Origin: Lachnospiraceae bacterium UBA7054
GTDB lineage: Bacteria > Bacillota > Clostridia > Lachnospirales > Lachnospiraceae
Direction: 5' to 3'
DNA length: 18,220 nt
Assembly (NCBI GenBank): GCA_002492725.1
Contig: DLAF01000016.1
Location: 1-18,220, forward strand
A program made the position numbers and the translations under genes. The notes under the pieces were generated by a model. That model was not told the origin of the DNA and did no database searches. It was given only the letters and a program-made list of their open reading frames with translations. Below are positions 9,909 to 18,078 of the stretch, piece by piece (the stretch's first letter is position 1; the number at the start of each line of letters is the position of its first letter).

Positions 9909-11087
9909 TTATCTCATCATCTCTATGAACCGATCAAACAGATACGAGGAATCCTGCGGCCCGGGACATGCCTCGGGATGGAACTGCACCGTAAAGATAT
10001 TCTTTCCCGTATAAGCAAGACCCTCGTTTGTCCCGTCATTCACATTGATAAAAGCCGGAACCGCTACCTGCGGGTCCAGTTGATCCATATCCACCACATA
10101 GCCGTGGTTCTGAGAAGAAATATAAACTCTGCCCGTAGACAAATCCTTCACCGGATGATTGCCTCCTCTGTGGCCGTATTTCATCTTAAAAGTGTCCGCC
10201 CCCGTTGCCAGCGCCATCAGCTGATGCCCCAGGCAAATCGCAAAAATCGGCGTATCGGACTCATAAAGCTTTCGAATTTCTTCTATTATAGTAGTGCATT
10301 CTTTCGGATCACCGGGGCCATTGCTTAACATGATGCCGTCCGGCATATCCGCAAGGATTTCCGCTGCCTTAGTCTGCGCGGGATAAACCGTCACGTCACA
10401 CCCCCTGGCCGCCAGCGACCTTGCAATGTTGTCTTTCGCCCCCAGATCAAGGAGCGCCACCTTAAGCCCCGCACCGTTTAATTCCCGTACCAGGCTGGGT
10501 TTCCTCTCCCTGATACCCGCCTCAAAGTCCGCCTTTTTAAAAGAAGCGCTGCCGGAAAGCGGTCCGTTCTCGGTAAGCTCCCTGCTTCCATTCAGGGTAT
10601 ATTTCTGCGTACAGCTGACCCGTTCCACAACTTTACCTGTCGTATATGCTTTTAATTTGGGGATAATTTCATCAAGATGGTAATTATCGTCGGTGGTGAT
10701 CATACCGTTCATGGTGCCCTTTTCTCGAAGAATTCTGGTAAGGGCTCTGGTGTCGATCCCGGCGATTCCCGGTACGCCACCTTCCTCTAAGAATTGTTGA
10801 ATTGTCATATCACTTCTGAAATTACTGGGAATGCGGGACAACTCCCGCACGATAAAGCCGTCTGGCCAGGGTTTTTTCGATTCCATATCATCCCTGCATA
10901 TCCCATAGTTCCCGATCAGCGGATAGGTCATACAGACTGCCTGTCCCGCGTAGGACGGATCGGTCAGCACCTCCAAATAACCCGCCATGGAGGTATTAAA
11001 GACAATCTCGCTGATAACCTCCTTGGGGGCGCCGATATGCGTTCCCGTAAACACAGTACCGTCTTCCAGTATCAAAAATGATTTCAT
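9909..11087 (-). CDS. carA: Carbamoyl-phosphate synthase small subunit (glutaminase)
   Basis: Hydrolyses glutamine and passes ammonia to CarB. 392 residues, usual length. The N-terminal CPSase small-chain domain (about 1-150) begins FLILEDGTVFTG and has VFNTSMAGYLEVLTDPSYAG (29-48) and GIAGIDTRALTR (107-118). The class I glutamine amidotransferase domain follows (about 207-390): LSNGPGDP, the nucleophile elbow FAICLGHQ with Cys285, and QFHPEACPGP with His370 and Glu372 completing the triad. GCGGAG 7 bases before the ATG is the ribosome binding site. The upstream leader (11117-11165) can fold into alternative hairpins sharing the sequence complementary to this site, suggesting RNA-level control. 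Co-transcribed with carB. Confidence 0.98.
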   Translation of the reverse strand: MKSFLILEDGTVFTGTHIGAPKEVISEIVFNTSMAGYLEVLTDPSYAGQAVCMTYPLIGNYGICRDDMESKKPWPDGFIVRELSRIPSNFRSDMTIQQFLEEGGVPGIAGIDTRALTRILREKGTMNGMITTDDNYHLDEIIPKLKAYTTGKVVERVSCTQKYTLNGSRELTENGPLSGSASFKKADFEAGIRERKPSLVRELNGAGLKVALLDLGAKDNIARSLAARGCDVTVYPAQTKAAEILADMPDGIMLSNGPGDPKECTTIIEEIRKLYESDTPIFAICLGHQLMALATGADTFKMKYGHRGGNHPVKDLSTGRVYISSQNHGYVVDMDQLDPQVAVPAFINVNDGTNEGLAYTGKNIFTVQFHPEACPGPQDSSYLFDRFIEMMR

Positions 11088-11116
11088 ATGTATTCTCCGC
11101 TATTCTGTATTTGCAG

Positions 11117-11165
11117 GAAACCTCCGCGCACATATAGTAGGCGGAGGCTTCTTTGCCACCGCCTA
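11117..11165 (-). promoter_or_regulatory. carA leader with mutually exclusive hairpins
   Basis: In minus-strand RNA one segment (from 11151 down to 11141, GAAGCCTCCGC) has two partners. Upstream, TAGGCGG (11165-11159) plus GGC pair with GCC and CCGCCTA (11144-11138), a 7+3 bp hairpin with one U-U mismatch. Downstream, GCGGAGGTTTC (11127-11117) pairs with the whole segment over 11 bp with one G-U. A third GCGGAG, at 11100-11095, is the carA ribosome binding site and is also complementary to CTCCGC. This could be an attenuator or translation switch; no T run follows either stem. No PyrR-type binding loop was recognised. AT-rich DNA at 11191-11235, with TATAAT at 11205-11210 (minus), probably holds the promoter, but no good -35 is correctly spaced. 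Confidence 0.4.
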
Positions 11166-11243
11166 TTGTATCATAGATCAATCATTTTGGGTATACTTAG
11201 ATTCATTATATTTCAATTTTTTTATAACAAAGGCATCGGCATG

Positions 11244-11280
11244 AAAAAAACGCTCTCCGAGGGATGTGGTTTCACAGCCC
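11244..11280 (-). terminator. Probable terminator of the trp operon
   Basis: On the minus strand GGGCTGTG (11280-11273) pairs with CACATCCC (11268-11261) with one mismatch around a 4-base loop, overlapping the trpA stop, and seven T follow at 11250-11244. Ten bases lie between stem and T run, longer than ideal, so this is likely but not a textbook terminator. Confidence 0.4.
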
Positions 11281-12039
11281 CGCCGTCATCGTGCGCACAT
11301 AATCTCCCACATGAGGTGCGGCCTCCCTGCCGTACTTCTCGATGATCTTAATAATGGCGGAGCCAACGATGGCGCCGTCCGAAATATCCGCCATCCTTTT
11401 CGCCTGCTCGGGATTCGAGATCCCAAAACCGATTGCACAGGGAACATCCGTATTCTGACGAATCACTTCCACAATTGATTTAAGGTCCGTCGTAATCTCA
11501 CTTCTGGTGCCGGTAACGCCAAGGCTCGACACCACATAAACAAAACCTTCCGCCTCCTTCGCGATCATGGCAATGCGGTTTGCGGAGGTAGGCGCGATCA
11601 GGGAAATCAAATCCACGCCGTAAGTATGGCAAAGCGGTAAAAACTCCTCCTTCTCTTCAAAGGGAAGGTCAGGCAGGATGATGCCATCCATGCCAATCTG
11701 CTGGCAGGTAGAGAGAAACCGCTCGGCACCGTAAGAAAAGACCACGTTGGCATAGGTCATAAACACCATGGGAACCTTCACGTCCTGCCGCAGTTCTCTC
11801 ACCAGCTCAAAAATTTTATCCGTAGTAACTCCTCCGGTCAATGCCCGCAGATTGGCTCCTTGAATCACTGGCCCCTCCGCTGTCGGATCCGAAAACGGAA
11901 TCCCAAGCTCGATGAGCCCTGCGCCGTTTGCCACCGCCGCACGCACACAGGCCGCCGTAGTCTCCAGATCCGGGTCGCCGCAGGTAATAAATGCAATAAA
12001 TGCCTTTTTCCCGTCAAAAGCTTCTTTTATCTTACTCAT
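11272..12039 (-). CDS. trpA: Tryptophan synthase alpha subunit
   Basis: Cleaves indole-3-glycerol phosphate to indole and glyceraldehyde 3-phosphate; indole tunnels to TrpB. The 255-residue TIM barrel has FITCGDPD (17-24), the catalytic acid Glu44 in GLIELGIPFSDP, LPDLPFEE, SSLGVTGTR (a phosphate/active-site loop) and GFGIS...GAIVGSAIIK near the C-terminus. Salmonella Asp60, which contacts the indole nitrogen, aligns with Glu55 here (SDPTAEGPVIQ instead of SDPLADGPTIQ), a conservative change. The start overlaps the trpB stop by 8 bases and has GGGGAGG 6 bases before the ATG, so translation is probably coupled to trpB. Last gene of the trp operon; a terminator-like hairpin overlaps its stop. 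Confidence 0.97.
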   Translation of the reverse strand: MSKIKEAFDGKKAFIAFITCGDPDLETTAACVRAAVANGAGLIELGIPFSDPTAEGPVIQGANLRALTGGVTTDKIFELVRELRQDVKVPMVFMTYANVVFSYGAERFLSTCQQIGMDGIILPDLPFEEKEEFLPLCHTYGVDLISLIAPTSANRIAMIAKEAEGFVYVVSSLGVTGTRSEITTDLKSIVEVIRQNTDVPCAIGFGISNPEQAKRMADISDGAIVGSAIIKIIEKYGREAAPHVGDYVRTMTAGL

Positions 12040-13222
12040 GGATATCCTCCCCTCTATAACGCGCGATTGCCGCGCAGTCCTTATCCCCGCGTCCTGAAAT
12101 GGTAATCACGATAATCTGCTCTTTTTTCATAACAGGTGCAATTTTTTTTGCATAAGCTACCGCATGGGCCGACTCGATGGCGGGTATGATTCCTTCCGTC
12201 CCGGACAGATACTCAAAGGCCTCCACCGCCTCCTCATCTGTCACCGGAACGTACTCCGCCCTGCCGATATCATGCAGATGGGCGTGCTCCGGCCCGATTC
12301 CCGGATAATCAAGCCCCGCCGAGATGGAATAGACCGGCGCAATCTGCCCGTACTGATCCTGGCAAAAATAGGACTTCATGCCGTGGAAGATCCCCAGCCT
12401 TCCCGTACTGATGGTGGCCGCCGTCTCAAAGGTGTCGATTCCTCTGCCCGCCGCCTCACAGCCGATCAGCCGCACATCCTTCTCTTCTATAAAATGATAG
12501 AAACTTCCCATGGCATTCGAGCCACCGCCCACACAGGCAATCACCGCATCCGGAAGCTTTCCCTCCTTTTCCGCAAGCTGTGCCTTGATCTCTCTGGAAA
12601 TGACAGCCTGAAAATCTCTGACAATCGTGGGAAAAGGATGGGGCCCCATCACGGAACCGAGACAATAATGCGTATCCGATATCCGTGAAGTCCACTCCCG
12701 CATGGCCTCGGACACCGCGTCTTTCAAAGTGGCCGTCCCCGTCTTAACAGGAATGACCTCCGCTCCCAGCAGCCGCATACGGTAGACATTCAAAGCCTGC
12801 CTGATCGTATCCTCCTCGCCCATGAACACCACGCACTCCATGCCCATCAAGGCCGCTGCCGTGGCCGTGGCCACCCCATGCTGCCCCGCGCCCGTTTCCG
12901 CAATCAGCCTTGTTTTGCCCATCTTTTTTGCCAGAAGCGCCTGCCCCAGCACATTGTTAATCTTGTGGGAACCTGTGTGATTTAAGTCCTCTCTCTTCAA
13001 ATAAATCTTTGCCCCGCCCAGATCCTTCGTCATCTTTTCCGCATAGTAGAGGCGGGATGGTCTGCCTGCATAGTCGTTAAACAACGCAGTCAGCTCCCGG
13101 TTAAAATCCGCATCTTCCTTGTAATGATTGTAGGCCTCCTCCAGCTCGATTACCGCATTCATCAAAGTTTCCGGGATATACTGTCCGCCATGGATTCCAA
13201 AACGCCCGTTATGATTTGTCAT
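12032..13222 (-). CDS. trpB: Tryptophan synthase beta subunit
   Basis: PLP enzyme condensing indole with serine to give tryptophan. 396 residues, standard TrpB1 length. Visible: GRFGIHGGQYIPETL at the N-terminus; LKREDLNHTGSHKINN, with the PLP Schiff-base Lys87; AETGAGQHG, with Glu109; the PLP phosphate loop GGGSNAMG; and the C-terminal ISGRGDKD. The start overlaps the trpF stop by four bases (ATGA), and a GGAGG lies about 14 bases upstream within trpF, a long spacing that suggests reliance on coupling to trpF translation. Confidence 0.98.
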   Translation of the reverse strand: MTNHNGRFGIHGGQYIPETLMNAVIELEEAYNHYKEDADFNRELTALFNDYAGRPSRLYYAEKMTKDLGGAKIYLKREDLNHTGSHKINNVLGQALLAKKMGKTRLIAETGAGQHGVATATAAALMGMECVVFMGEEDTIRQALNVYRMRLLGAEVIPVKTGTATLKDAVSEAMREWTSRISDTHYCLGSVMGPHPFPTIVRDFQAVISREIKAQLAEKEGKLPDAVIACVGGGSNAMGSFYHFIEEKDVRLIGCEAAGRGIDTFETAATISTGRLGIFHGMKSYFCQDQYGQIAPVYSISAGLDYPGIGPEHAHLHDIGRAEYVPVTDEEAVEAFEYLSGTEGIIPAIESAHAVAYAKKIAPVMKKEQIIVITISGRGDKDCAAIARYRGEDIHE

Positions 13223-13857
13223 CGTAATTTTCCAACCTCCATTCTCACGCTTTCTACAAACAACTGCATCTTCTCCGCATCCTTACAACCGTCCGTCTCG
13301 ATCCCCGAGCTGACGTCCACCGCATAGGGCCGCCATCGTTTTACGGCCTCCCCTACCGTGGAGGGATCCAGCCCGCCTGCCAGAAAATAGGGGCGGTTCA
13401 TCCCTGCCAGCAGCTCCCTGTCAAAGGCATTTCCCGTACCGCCACTTCCCGCATCCAAAAGCACAAAGTCCGCCGTGCTGGCACAGGCCTTCTCGATGTC
13501 CCGCTCTTCCCTGACAGAAAATGCTTTTATGATTGGCTGCTTTGTCAATCCCCGCAGCTTTTTGATATAGGCTTCATCCTCTCTGCCGTGGAGCTGCGCC
13601 ATATCAATGATTCCCGAGGAAAGCCATGCTGCCACGGCCTCCACCTCCTCATCCACAAATACCCCCACCGCCATAATATCCGGATGCAAAAGTTCTTTTA
13701 ACGTCTTTACCCGTTCCGGCGAAACATAACGTCTGCTCTTTTTTGCAAAAACAAAACCGACATAATCAGGATGCAGCAAATTTGCCATTTCAATGTCGCT
13801 GGGGCGCATTAATCCACACAGTTTAATCTTGATTTTACTTTTTTCTTCTTGTTTCAT
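13219..13857 (-). CDS. trpF: Phosphoribosylanthranilate isomerase
   Basis: Amadori rearrangement of phosphoribosylanthranilate to CdRP, the third step of tryptophan synthesis. 212 residues with the family pattern: KLCGLMRPSD with the catalytic base Cys14, VGFVFAKKSRRYVSPE (33-48), VGVFVDE (64-70), AQLHGRED (87-94), LLDAGSGGTGNAFD (133-146), FLAGGLDP (158-165) and AVDVSSGIETDG with the catalytic acid Asp181. The ATG has AAAAGG 5 bases upstream. It is the first gene after the repeat-bearing 160-base gap that splits the operon between trpC and trpF, and overlaps trpB by 4 bases. Confidence 0.97.
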   Translation of the reverse strand: MKQEEKSKIKIKLCGLMRPSDIEMANLLHPDYVGFVFAKKSRRYVSPERVKTLKELLHPDIMAVGVFVDEEVEAVAAWLSSGIIDMAQLHGREDEAYIKKLRGLTKQPIIKAFSVREERDIEKACASTADFVLLDAGSGGTGNAFDRELLAGMNRPYFLAGGLDPSTVGEAVKRWRPYAVDVSSGIETDGCKDAEKMQLFVESVRMEVGKLR

Positions 13858-13920
13858 CAGTTCCTTTTACCTCATTTATTTCCGTCTTTACAGCTGCATA
13901 ATTTATCATAATCCTATGGC

Positions 13921-14036
13921 GAGTGTACGAATATCATAATCATAAGCAGACCCTTGTACTGAAGTAAATTCCTTCGGAATTAACTTCTGAAACGGAGCGA
14001 AAGCGCGTCTGCGTTGATTATGATATTTGTACACTC
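13921..14036. repeat. 116-bp inverted-repeat (MITE/REP-like) element at the trpC-trpF junction
   Basis: The outer arms 13921-13942 and 14015-14036 (GAGTGTAC...) are complementary at 21 of 22 positions, with a further 6 bp (GCAGAC/GTCTGC) after a one-base bulge. Inside is a second hairpin, GAAGTAAATTCC/GGAATTAACTTC with one mismatch around TTC (13961-13987), and a small GCGAAAGC hairpin. The right arm contains the trpC stop codon and last codons. It encodes no protein of its own. It shares the 11-mer CATAAGCAGAC with the element at 18079-18198. As RNA it forms a long hairpin inside the operon, possibly affecting mRNA stability or the downstream/upstream expression ratio. Confidence 0.7.
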
Positions 14037-14818
14037 TCACAACACCGAAGATTTTGCAGCATCTGCTTCTTATCCTCCGCCCGCATCAGCGCTTCGCCCA
14101 CCAGCACCGCGTCCGCTCCAATCTCAGAAAGCCGCCTCACATCTTCCGGCCCGCTGATACCGCTCTCGGAAACAAATAACACTCGTTTTGGTATTCTCTC
14201 CCTAAGTCTGCGGCTGTTCTTTGTATCTACCGTAAAGTCCTTCAAATTGCGATTGTTGACGCCGATCACCCGCGCTCCTGCCGCAAGCGCCGCATCCACT
14301 TCTTTCTCATCGTGCGCCTCCACCAGCGCAGACAATCCCAGCTCATCACAGATTGCCAGATACTCTTTGATCTGCGCTGCACTTAAGATTGCGCAGATCA
14401 GCAGCACCGCCGAGGCGCCAAGAAGCTTTGCTTCATAAATCATGTATTCGTCTACCGTAAAATCCTTGCGCAAACAGGGAATAGACACCGCGTCAGCAAT
14501 CTCTTGCAGATAGGCATCGCTCCCCAAAAACCACTTCGGCTCCGTCAGCACGGAAATGGCATCCGCTCCCGCCGCCTCATACGCTTTGGCAATCTCCAGA
14601 TAAGGAAAATCCGGCGCGATCAGACCCTTGGAGGGAGACGCCTTCTTACATTCACAGATAAAGGATATTCCTTCGTTTTGCAGGGCTTTCTCAAAGGAAA
14701 AGTCCCCTTTCTTCAAAAATAGCGCTTGTTTTTTTATCTCTGCAAGCGGCAGTTTCTTCTTCGCCTGCTCCGTGCGAAAGGCTGCGTGTTCCGCAAGCTG
14801 TTCCAAAATATTTGCCAT
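14018..14818 (-). CDS. trpC: Indole-3-glycerol phosphate synthase
   Basis: Ring closure and decarboxylation of CdRP to indole-3-glycerol phosphate. 266-residue TIM barrel. Key motifs: FICECKKASPSKG (53-65) with catalytic Glu56 and Lys58; SVLTEPKWFLGS (89-100); CLRKDFTVDEYMIYEA (115-130) with Lys118; LVEAHDE (165-171); GVNNRNLKDF (186-195); VSESGIS (216-222); and VLVGEALMR (238-246). The body is complete, but the final residues ESVQIS and the stop are encoded by the right arm of the inverted repeat at 13921-14036, so the native C-terminus seems to have been replaced. The ATG has GAAGGAAG about 11-13 bases upstream. A 140-base gap separates it from trpD; nothing recognisable was seen there. Confidence 0.96.
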   Translation of the reverse strand: MANILEQLAEHAAFRTEQAKKKLPLAEIKKQALFLKKGDFSFEKALQNEGISFICECKKASPSKGLIAPDFPYLEIAKAYEAAGADAISVLTEPKWFLGSDAYLQEIADAVSIPCLRKDFTVDEYMIYEAKLLGASAVLLICAILSAAQIKEYLAICDELGLSALVEAHDEKEVDAALAAGARVIGVNNRNLKDFTVDTKNSRRLRERIPKRVLFVSESGISGPEDVRRLSEIGADAVLVGEALMRAEDKKQMLQNLRCCESVQIS

Positions 14819-14958
14819 CGTTTTTACCAGCTTCCTTCTCTTTTTCTACATTAAAACACGATTTAGCATTCTGTTCGCTATTTCTTTTTCCAGTTGACTT
14901 ATCTAGTCATTTCATGCAGTTCCATTACAGCCGTAATTTTTTCTTAGACACCGGCCAC

Positions 14959-15975
14959 TTACGCATTGCTCATCGCAACAAACTGTTCCAGCGTCTTCGC
15001 CGCTTTTCCGGAATCAATAATCTCTGCCGCCAGCTTCACGCCATCCTTCATGCTCTTTGCCTTGCCGCCGATATAGAGAGCCGCTCCCGCATTCATCAGC
15101 ACGGCGTTTCTCTTGTGTCCCTTTTCTCCGTTTAATATAGCAAGTGTTATTTTGGCATTTTCCTCCGGCGTACCGCCTTCCAGATCCTGCTTCGTACATC
15201 TCTCAAAACCGAAATCTTCCGGACATACCGTGTAAGTCTTAAACCAGCCGTCCTTAAATTCGCAGATCGTAGTCGGTGCACTCATGGAGATTTCGTCCAG
15301 TTTATCTTTTCCATATACTACCATGCCCCGCTCCAGACCAAGGTTGATCAGTACCTGCGCCAGCGGTTCCACCAAATACTCGTCATACACACCCAAAAGC
15401 TGCCGCTTGGGACTGCCGGGATTGGTCAATGGGCCGAGAATGTTGAACACGGTGCGAAATCCCAATTCCTTACGAATAGCGCCCACATATTTCATGGACG
15501 TATGATACTTTTGCGCAAAGAAGAAACACATGCCTACCTCGCGCAAAAGCTTTACGCAAAGTTCCGGGCTCTGTTCGATATTTACGCCCAGCGCTTCCAG
15601 ACAATCCGCCGTACCACACTTGGAGGAGGCTGCCCGGTTTCCGTGCTTTGCCACCTTCATGCCGCCCGCCGCGCACACGAGCGCAGCGGTAGTGGAAATG
15701 TTGAAGCTGTGAGCATTATCTCCGCCGGTACCCACGATTTCAAAAAGTTCCATATCTGATTCCACCCTGGTCGCATGATCGCGCATTGCCGCCGCACATC
15801 CCGCGATCTCGTCCGTAGTCTCTGCTTTTGCGCTCTTGGTAGAAAGAGCTGCCAAAAAAGCCGCGTTCTGGGTGGGAGAAGTCTCCCCGCTCATGATCTC
15901 ATTCATCACCGAGTATGCCTCGTCGTAAGTGAGATCTCCCTTGTTTACGATTTTTACGATTGCTTCTTTGATCAT
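14959..15975 (-). CDS. trpD: Anthranilate phosphoribosyltransferase
   Basis: Transfers phosphoribose from PRPP to anthranilate, the second step of tryptophan synthesis. 338 residues from the ATG at 15973-15975. An N-terminal helical region (MIKEAIVKIVNKGDLTYDEA) precedes the PRPP-binding motif GTGGDNAHSFN (82-92), KHGNRAASSKCGTAD (110-124, anthranilate and phosphate binding), RTVFNILGPLTNPG, and the Mg-binding region around DELDE-type residues (KDKLDEIS). A TTG two codons earlier (15981) is also possible: AGGAGG lies 5 bases before the TTG and 11 before the ATG. It is a stand-alone trpD, not fused to trpG, and starts 17 bases after trpG. Confidence 0.97.
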   Translation of the reverse strand: MIKEAIVKIVNKGDLTYDEAYSVMNEIMSGETSPTQNAAFLAALSTKSAKAETTDEIAGCAAAMRDHATRVESDMELFEIVGTGGDNAHSFNISTTAALVCAAGGMKVAKHGNRAASSKCGTADCLEALGVNIEQSPELCVKLLREVGMCFFFAQKYHTSMKYVGAIRKELGFRTVFNILGPLTNPGSPKRQLLGVYDEYLVEPLAQVLINLGLERGMVVYGKDKLDEISMSAPTTICEFKDGWFKTYTVCPEDFGFERCTKQDLEGGTPEENAKITLAILNGEKGHKRNAVLMNAGAALYIGGKAKSMKDGVKLAAEIIDSGKAAKTLEQFVAMSNA

Positions 15976-15992
15976 TTTCAATCTTTCCTCCT

Positions 15993-16559
15993 TTATGACT
16001 TAATAAAATTTTGCAGCATCCTCTTCCCCTCCGGCGTCATAATGGACTCCGGATGAAACTGCACACCATAGATTGGATATTCCTTATGCTGTACTGCCAT
16101 CACTTCCCCGTCCGCTGTACGTGCCACAATACGCAGACAGTCTGGCATCGTACTTTCATCCGCCGCCAGCGAATGGTAACGGGCCACGAGCATATGATGC
16201 GGGCAGCCTGCAAACAGGGGACAGTCTTCTTCTACCGTGATTTCCGACTGCTTGCCATGCATCAGCTCCTTTGCATAGGTAACCACCGCGCCAAAGGCCG
16301 CGCAGATTGCCTGATGCCCCAGACAGACGCCCAGCGTGGGAATCTCCTTTCCCAGCGTCCCTGCCGCCTCCACAATGATTCCCGCATGTTCAGGCCTCCC
16401 GGGGCCCGGCGAGAGAATGAGCCGTTCCGGCGCAAGTTCCCTGATTTCTTCTATTGACAGTTCATCGTTTCGGATCACTTTGATATCCGGTGCAATCTCC
16501 CCGATCAACTGATATAAATTGTAGGAAAAGCTGTCATAATTATCAATTAGCAGTATCAT
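15993..16559 (-). CDS. trpG: Anthranilate synthase glutamine amidotransferase subunit
   Basis: Supplies ammonia from glutamine to TrpE. A 188-residue class I amidotransferase: ILLIDNYDSFSYNL at the N-terminus, LILSPGPGRPEHAG (47-60), the nucleophile in GVCLGHQAI (Cys79), HGKQSEI, ARYHSL, and GVQFHPESIMTPEG with His169 and Glu171. The ATG at 16557-16559 is chosen over the in-frame upstream ATG at 16577 because AAGGAGG lies 7 bases before it and the family starts at MILLIDNYDSF. The same subunit can serve para-aminobenzoate synthase in some Firmicutes, but its position inside the trp operon, 25 bases after trpE, makes the anthranilate role primary. Confidence 0.97.
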   Translation of the reverse strand: MILLIDNYDSFSYNLYQLIGEIAPDIKVIRNDELSIEEIRELAPERLILSPGPGRPEHAGIIVEAAGTLGKEIPTLGVCLGHQAICAAFGAVVTYAKELMHGKQSEITVEEDCPLFAGCPHHMLVARYHSLAADESTMPDCLRIVARTADGEVMAVQHKEYPIYGVQFHPESIMTPEGKRMLQNFIKS

Positions 16560-16584
16560 CTTAAGCCTCCTTCCCAAGCGCCGC

Positions 16585-18048
16585 TCACTCTTCTTCCTGC
16601 CCCAGTTCCAACGCTCGTATGACCGCCTTCGCCTTGTTCAGACATTCGTTGTATTCCTTCTCCGGCTCCGAATCGGCTACGATTCCTGCGCCGCTCCTGA
16701 CGAACACGCGCCCGTTTTTCTGATAAGCAATGCGGATGGCAATGCAGGTGTCCATGTTGCCGCTAAAATCAATGTAACCGATGGCTCCGCCGTAAATTCC
16801 CCGCTTGTTCCGCTCCAGCTCACCAATCAGCTGACAAGCCCTGATCTTTGGCGCGCCCGAAAGCGTTCCCGCAGGCAGCACTGCTTCGATTGCATCCAGT
16901 GCGTCAAATTCTTCCCTGATCTGCCCGCGCACTGTAGATCCGATGTGCATCACGTGGGAATACCGTTCAATAGAGTGAAACTTTTCCACCTGTACCGTGC
17001 CAAACTGACTGATCTTACCCAAATCGTTACGACCCAAATCCACCAGCATATTATGCTCCGCCAGCTCTTTCGGATCCCGCAAAAGATCCTGTTCCAGCGC
17101 CAGGTCTTCCTCCTCCGTCTTTCCCCTGGGCCTTGTGCCCGCCAACGGGAACGTATGGAGCACACCGTCCTCCAACTTTACCAGCGTTTCCGGAGAAGCA
17201 CCGGCCACCTCCACATCCGTCCCCGAAAAATAGAACATATAGGGCGAAGGATTCACGGTGCGCAGCACCCGATAGGTGTCAAGCAAGCTTCCCTCAAAAG
17301 GCGCTTCCAAGCGATTGGAAAGCACAATCTGAAAGATGTCCCCCTCCCTGATATACCGCTTTGCCCGCTCCACGATGCCACAGTAAGCTTCCTTGTCAAA
17401 GAGGGGTTTCACCTCACCTGTCAGGCGTCCCTTCTCTTCCTTTTTCTTTTCACCCGTACGCAGAAGGTCTGCCATCTGTGAAAGATCCCGCAGCGCCTTG
17501 TTGTAACCGCTCTCCCCGTCCGCCAACAGCATATTCGCGATCAAAATGATCTTCTGTCTGAAATTGTCAAAGGCAATCACTTTGTCAAACAGCATCAAAT
17601 CCACGTCCTTAAAGGCTTCCGTATCCTGCACGCCCATCCGGATCGTCGGCTCGCTGTACCCCAGATAGTCATAAGAAAAGTAACCCACCAGCCCGCCTGT
17701 AAAGGAAGGAAGCCCTTTCTGTTTCGGACTTTTATAGGCATCGAGTATCTCCCGCAGCTTTGCGGAAGGATCCTCCGTGTGCAGGGTCACATCCCCAATT
17801 TTCATCTCGCCGTCCAGACAGTTGATTTCAAGCTTTGGGTCGTACCCCAGAAAGGTGTAGCGCCCCCATTTTTCCTTTTCCGCCACTGACTCCAAAAGGT
17901 AACAGTGGGTTGACACATTCTTTAGGATCCGCAAAGCCTCAATAGGCGTACAGATATCCGAGAGCATCTCACAGCTGACAGGGACGGCCTTGTACTCCCC
18001 TTCGGCCGCAATCTTTTGTATTTCCTCGTAGGATGGTGTGAATTTCAT
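16585..18048 (-). CDS. trpE: Anthranilate synthase component I
   Basis: Converts chorismate and ammonia to anthranilate, the committed step of tryptophan synthesis. 487 residues. The N-terminal region has YLLESVAEKEKWGRYTFLGY, with the LLES motif (51-54) that forms the tryptophan feedback site in studied TrpE proteins, so feedback inhibition is expected. The chorismate-binding C-terminal half has GDIFQIVLSNR, NPSPYMFYF, GASPETLVKLEDG, PLAGTRPRGKT, AEHNMLVDLGRND, PAGTLSGAPKIRA, YGGAIGYID and VRSGAGIVADS. AAAGGAGC about 6-7 bases before the ATG is the ribosome binding site. It is the first gene of the operon; its 172-base visible upstream region is mostly a palindromic element (18079-18198) with no T-box or Trp leader peptide. 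Confidence 0.98.
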   Translation of the reverse strand: MKFTPSYEEIQKIAAEGEYKAVPVSCEMLSDICTPIEALRILKNVSTHCYLLESVAEKEKWGRYTFLGYDPKLEINCLDGEMKIGDVTLHTEDPSAKLREILDAYKSPKQKGLPSFTGGLVGYFSYDYLGYSEPTIRMGVQDTEAFKDVDLMLFDKVIAFDNFRQKIILIANMLLADGESGYNKALRDLSQMADLLRTGEKKKEEKGRLTGEVKPLFDKEAYCGIVERAKRYIREGDIFQIVLSNRLEAPFEGSLLDTYRVLRTVNPSPYMFYFSGTDVEVAGASPETLVKLEDGVLHTFPLAGTRPRGKTEEEDLALEQDLLRDPKELAEHNMLVDLGRNDLGKISQFGTVQVEKFHSIERYSHVMHIGSTVRGQIREEFDALDAIEAVLPAGTLSGAPKIRACQLIGELERNKRGIYGGAIGYIDFSGNMDTCIAIRIAYQKNGRVFVRSGAGIVADSEPEKEYNECLNKAKAVIRALELGQEEE

Positions 18049-18078
18049 ATGATTGCTCCTTTCCTGTATCTGCTTCTT

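Noticed and set aside
14819..14958. trpD-trpC gap searched for a small gene or regulator
   Set aside because: Only very short frames and a 5-bp hairpin were seen; nothing supportable.
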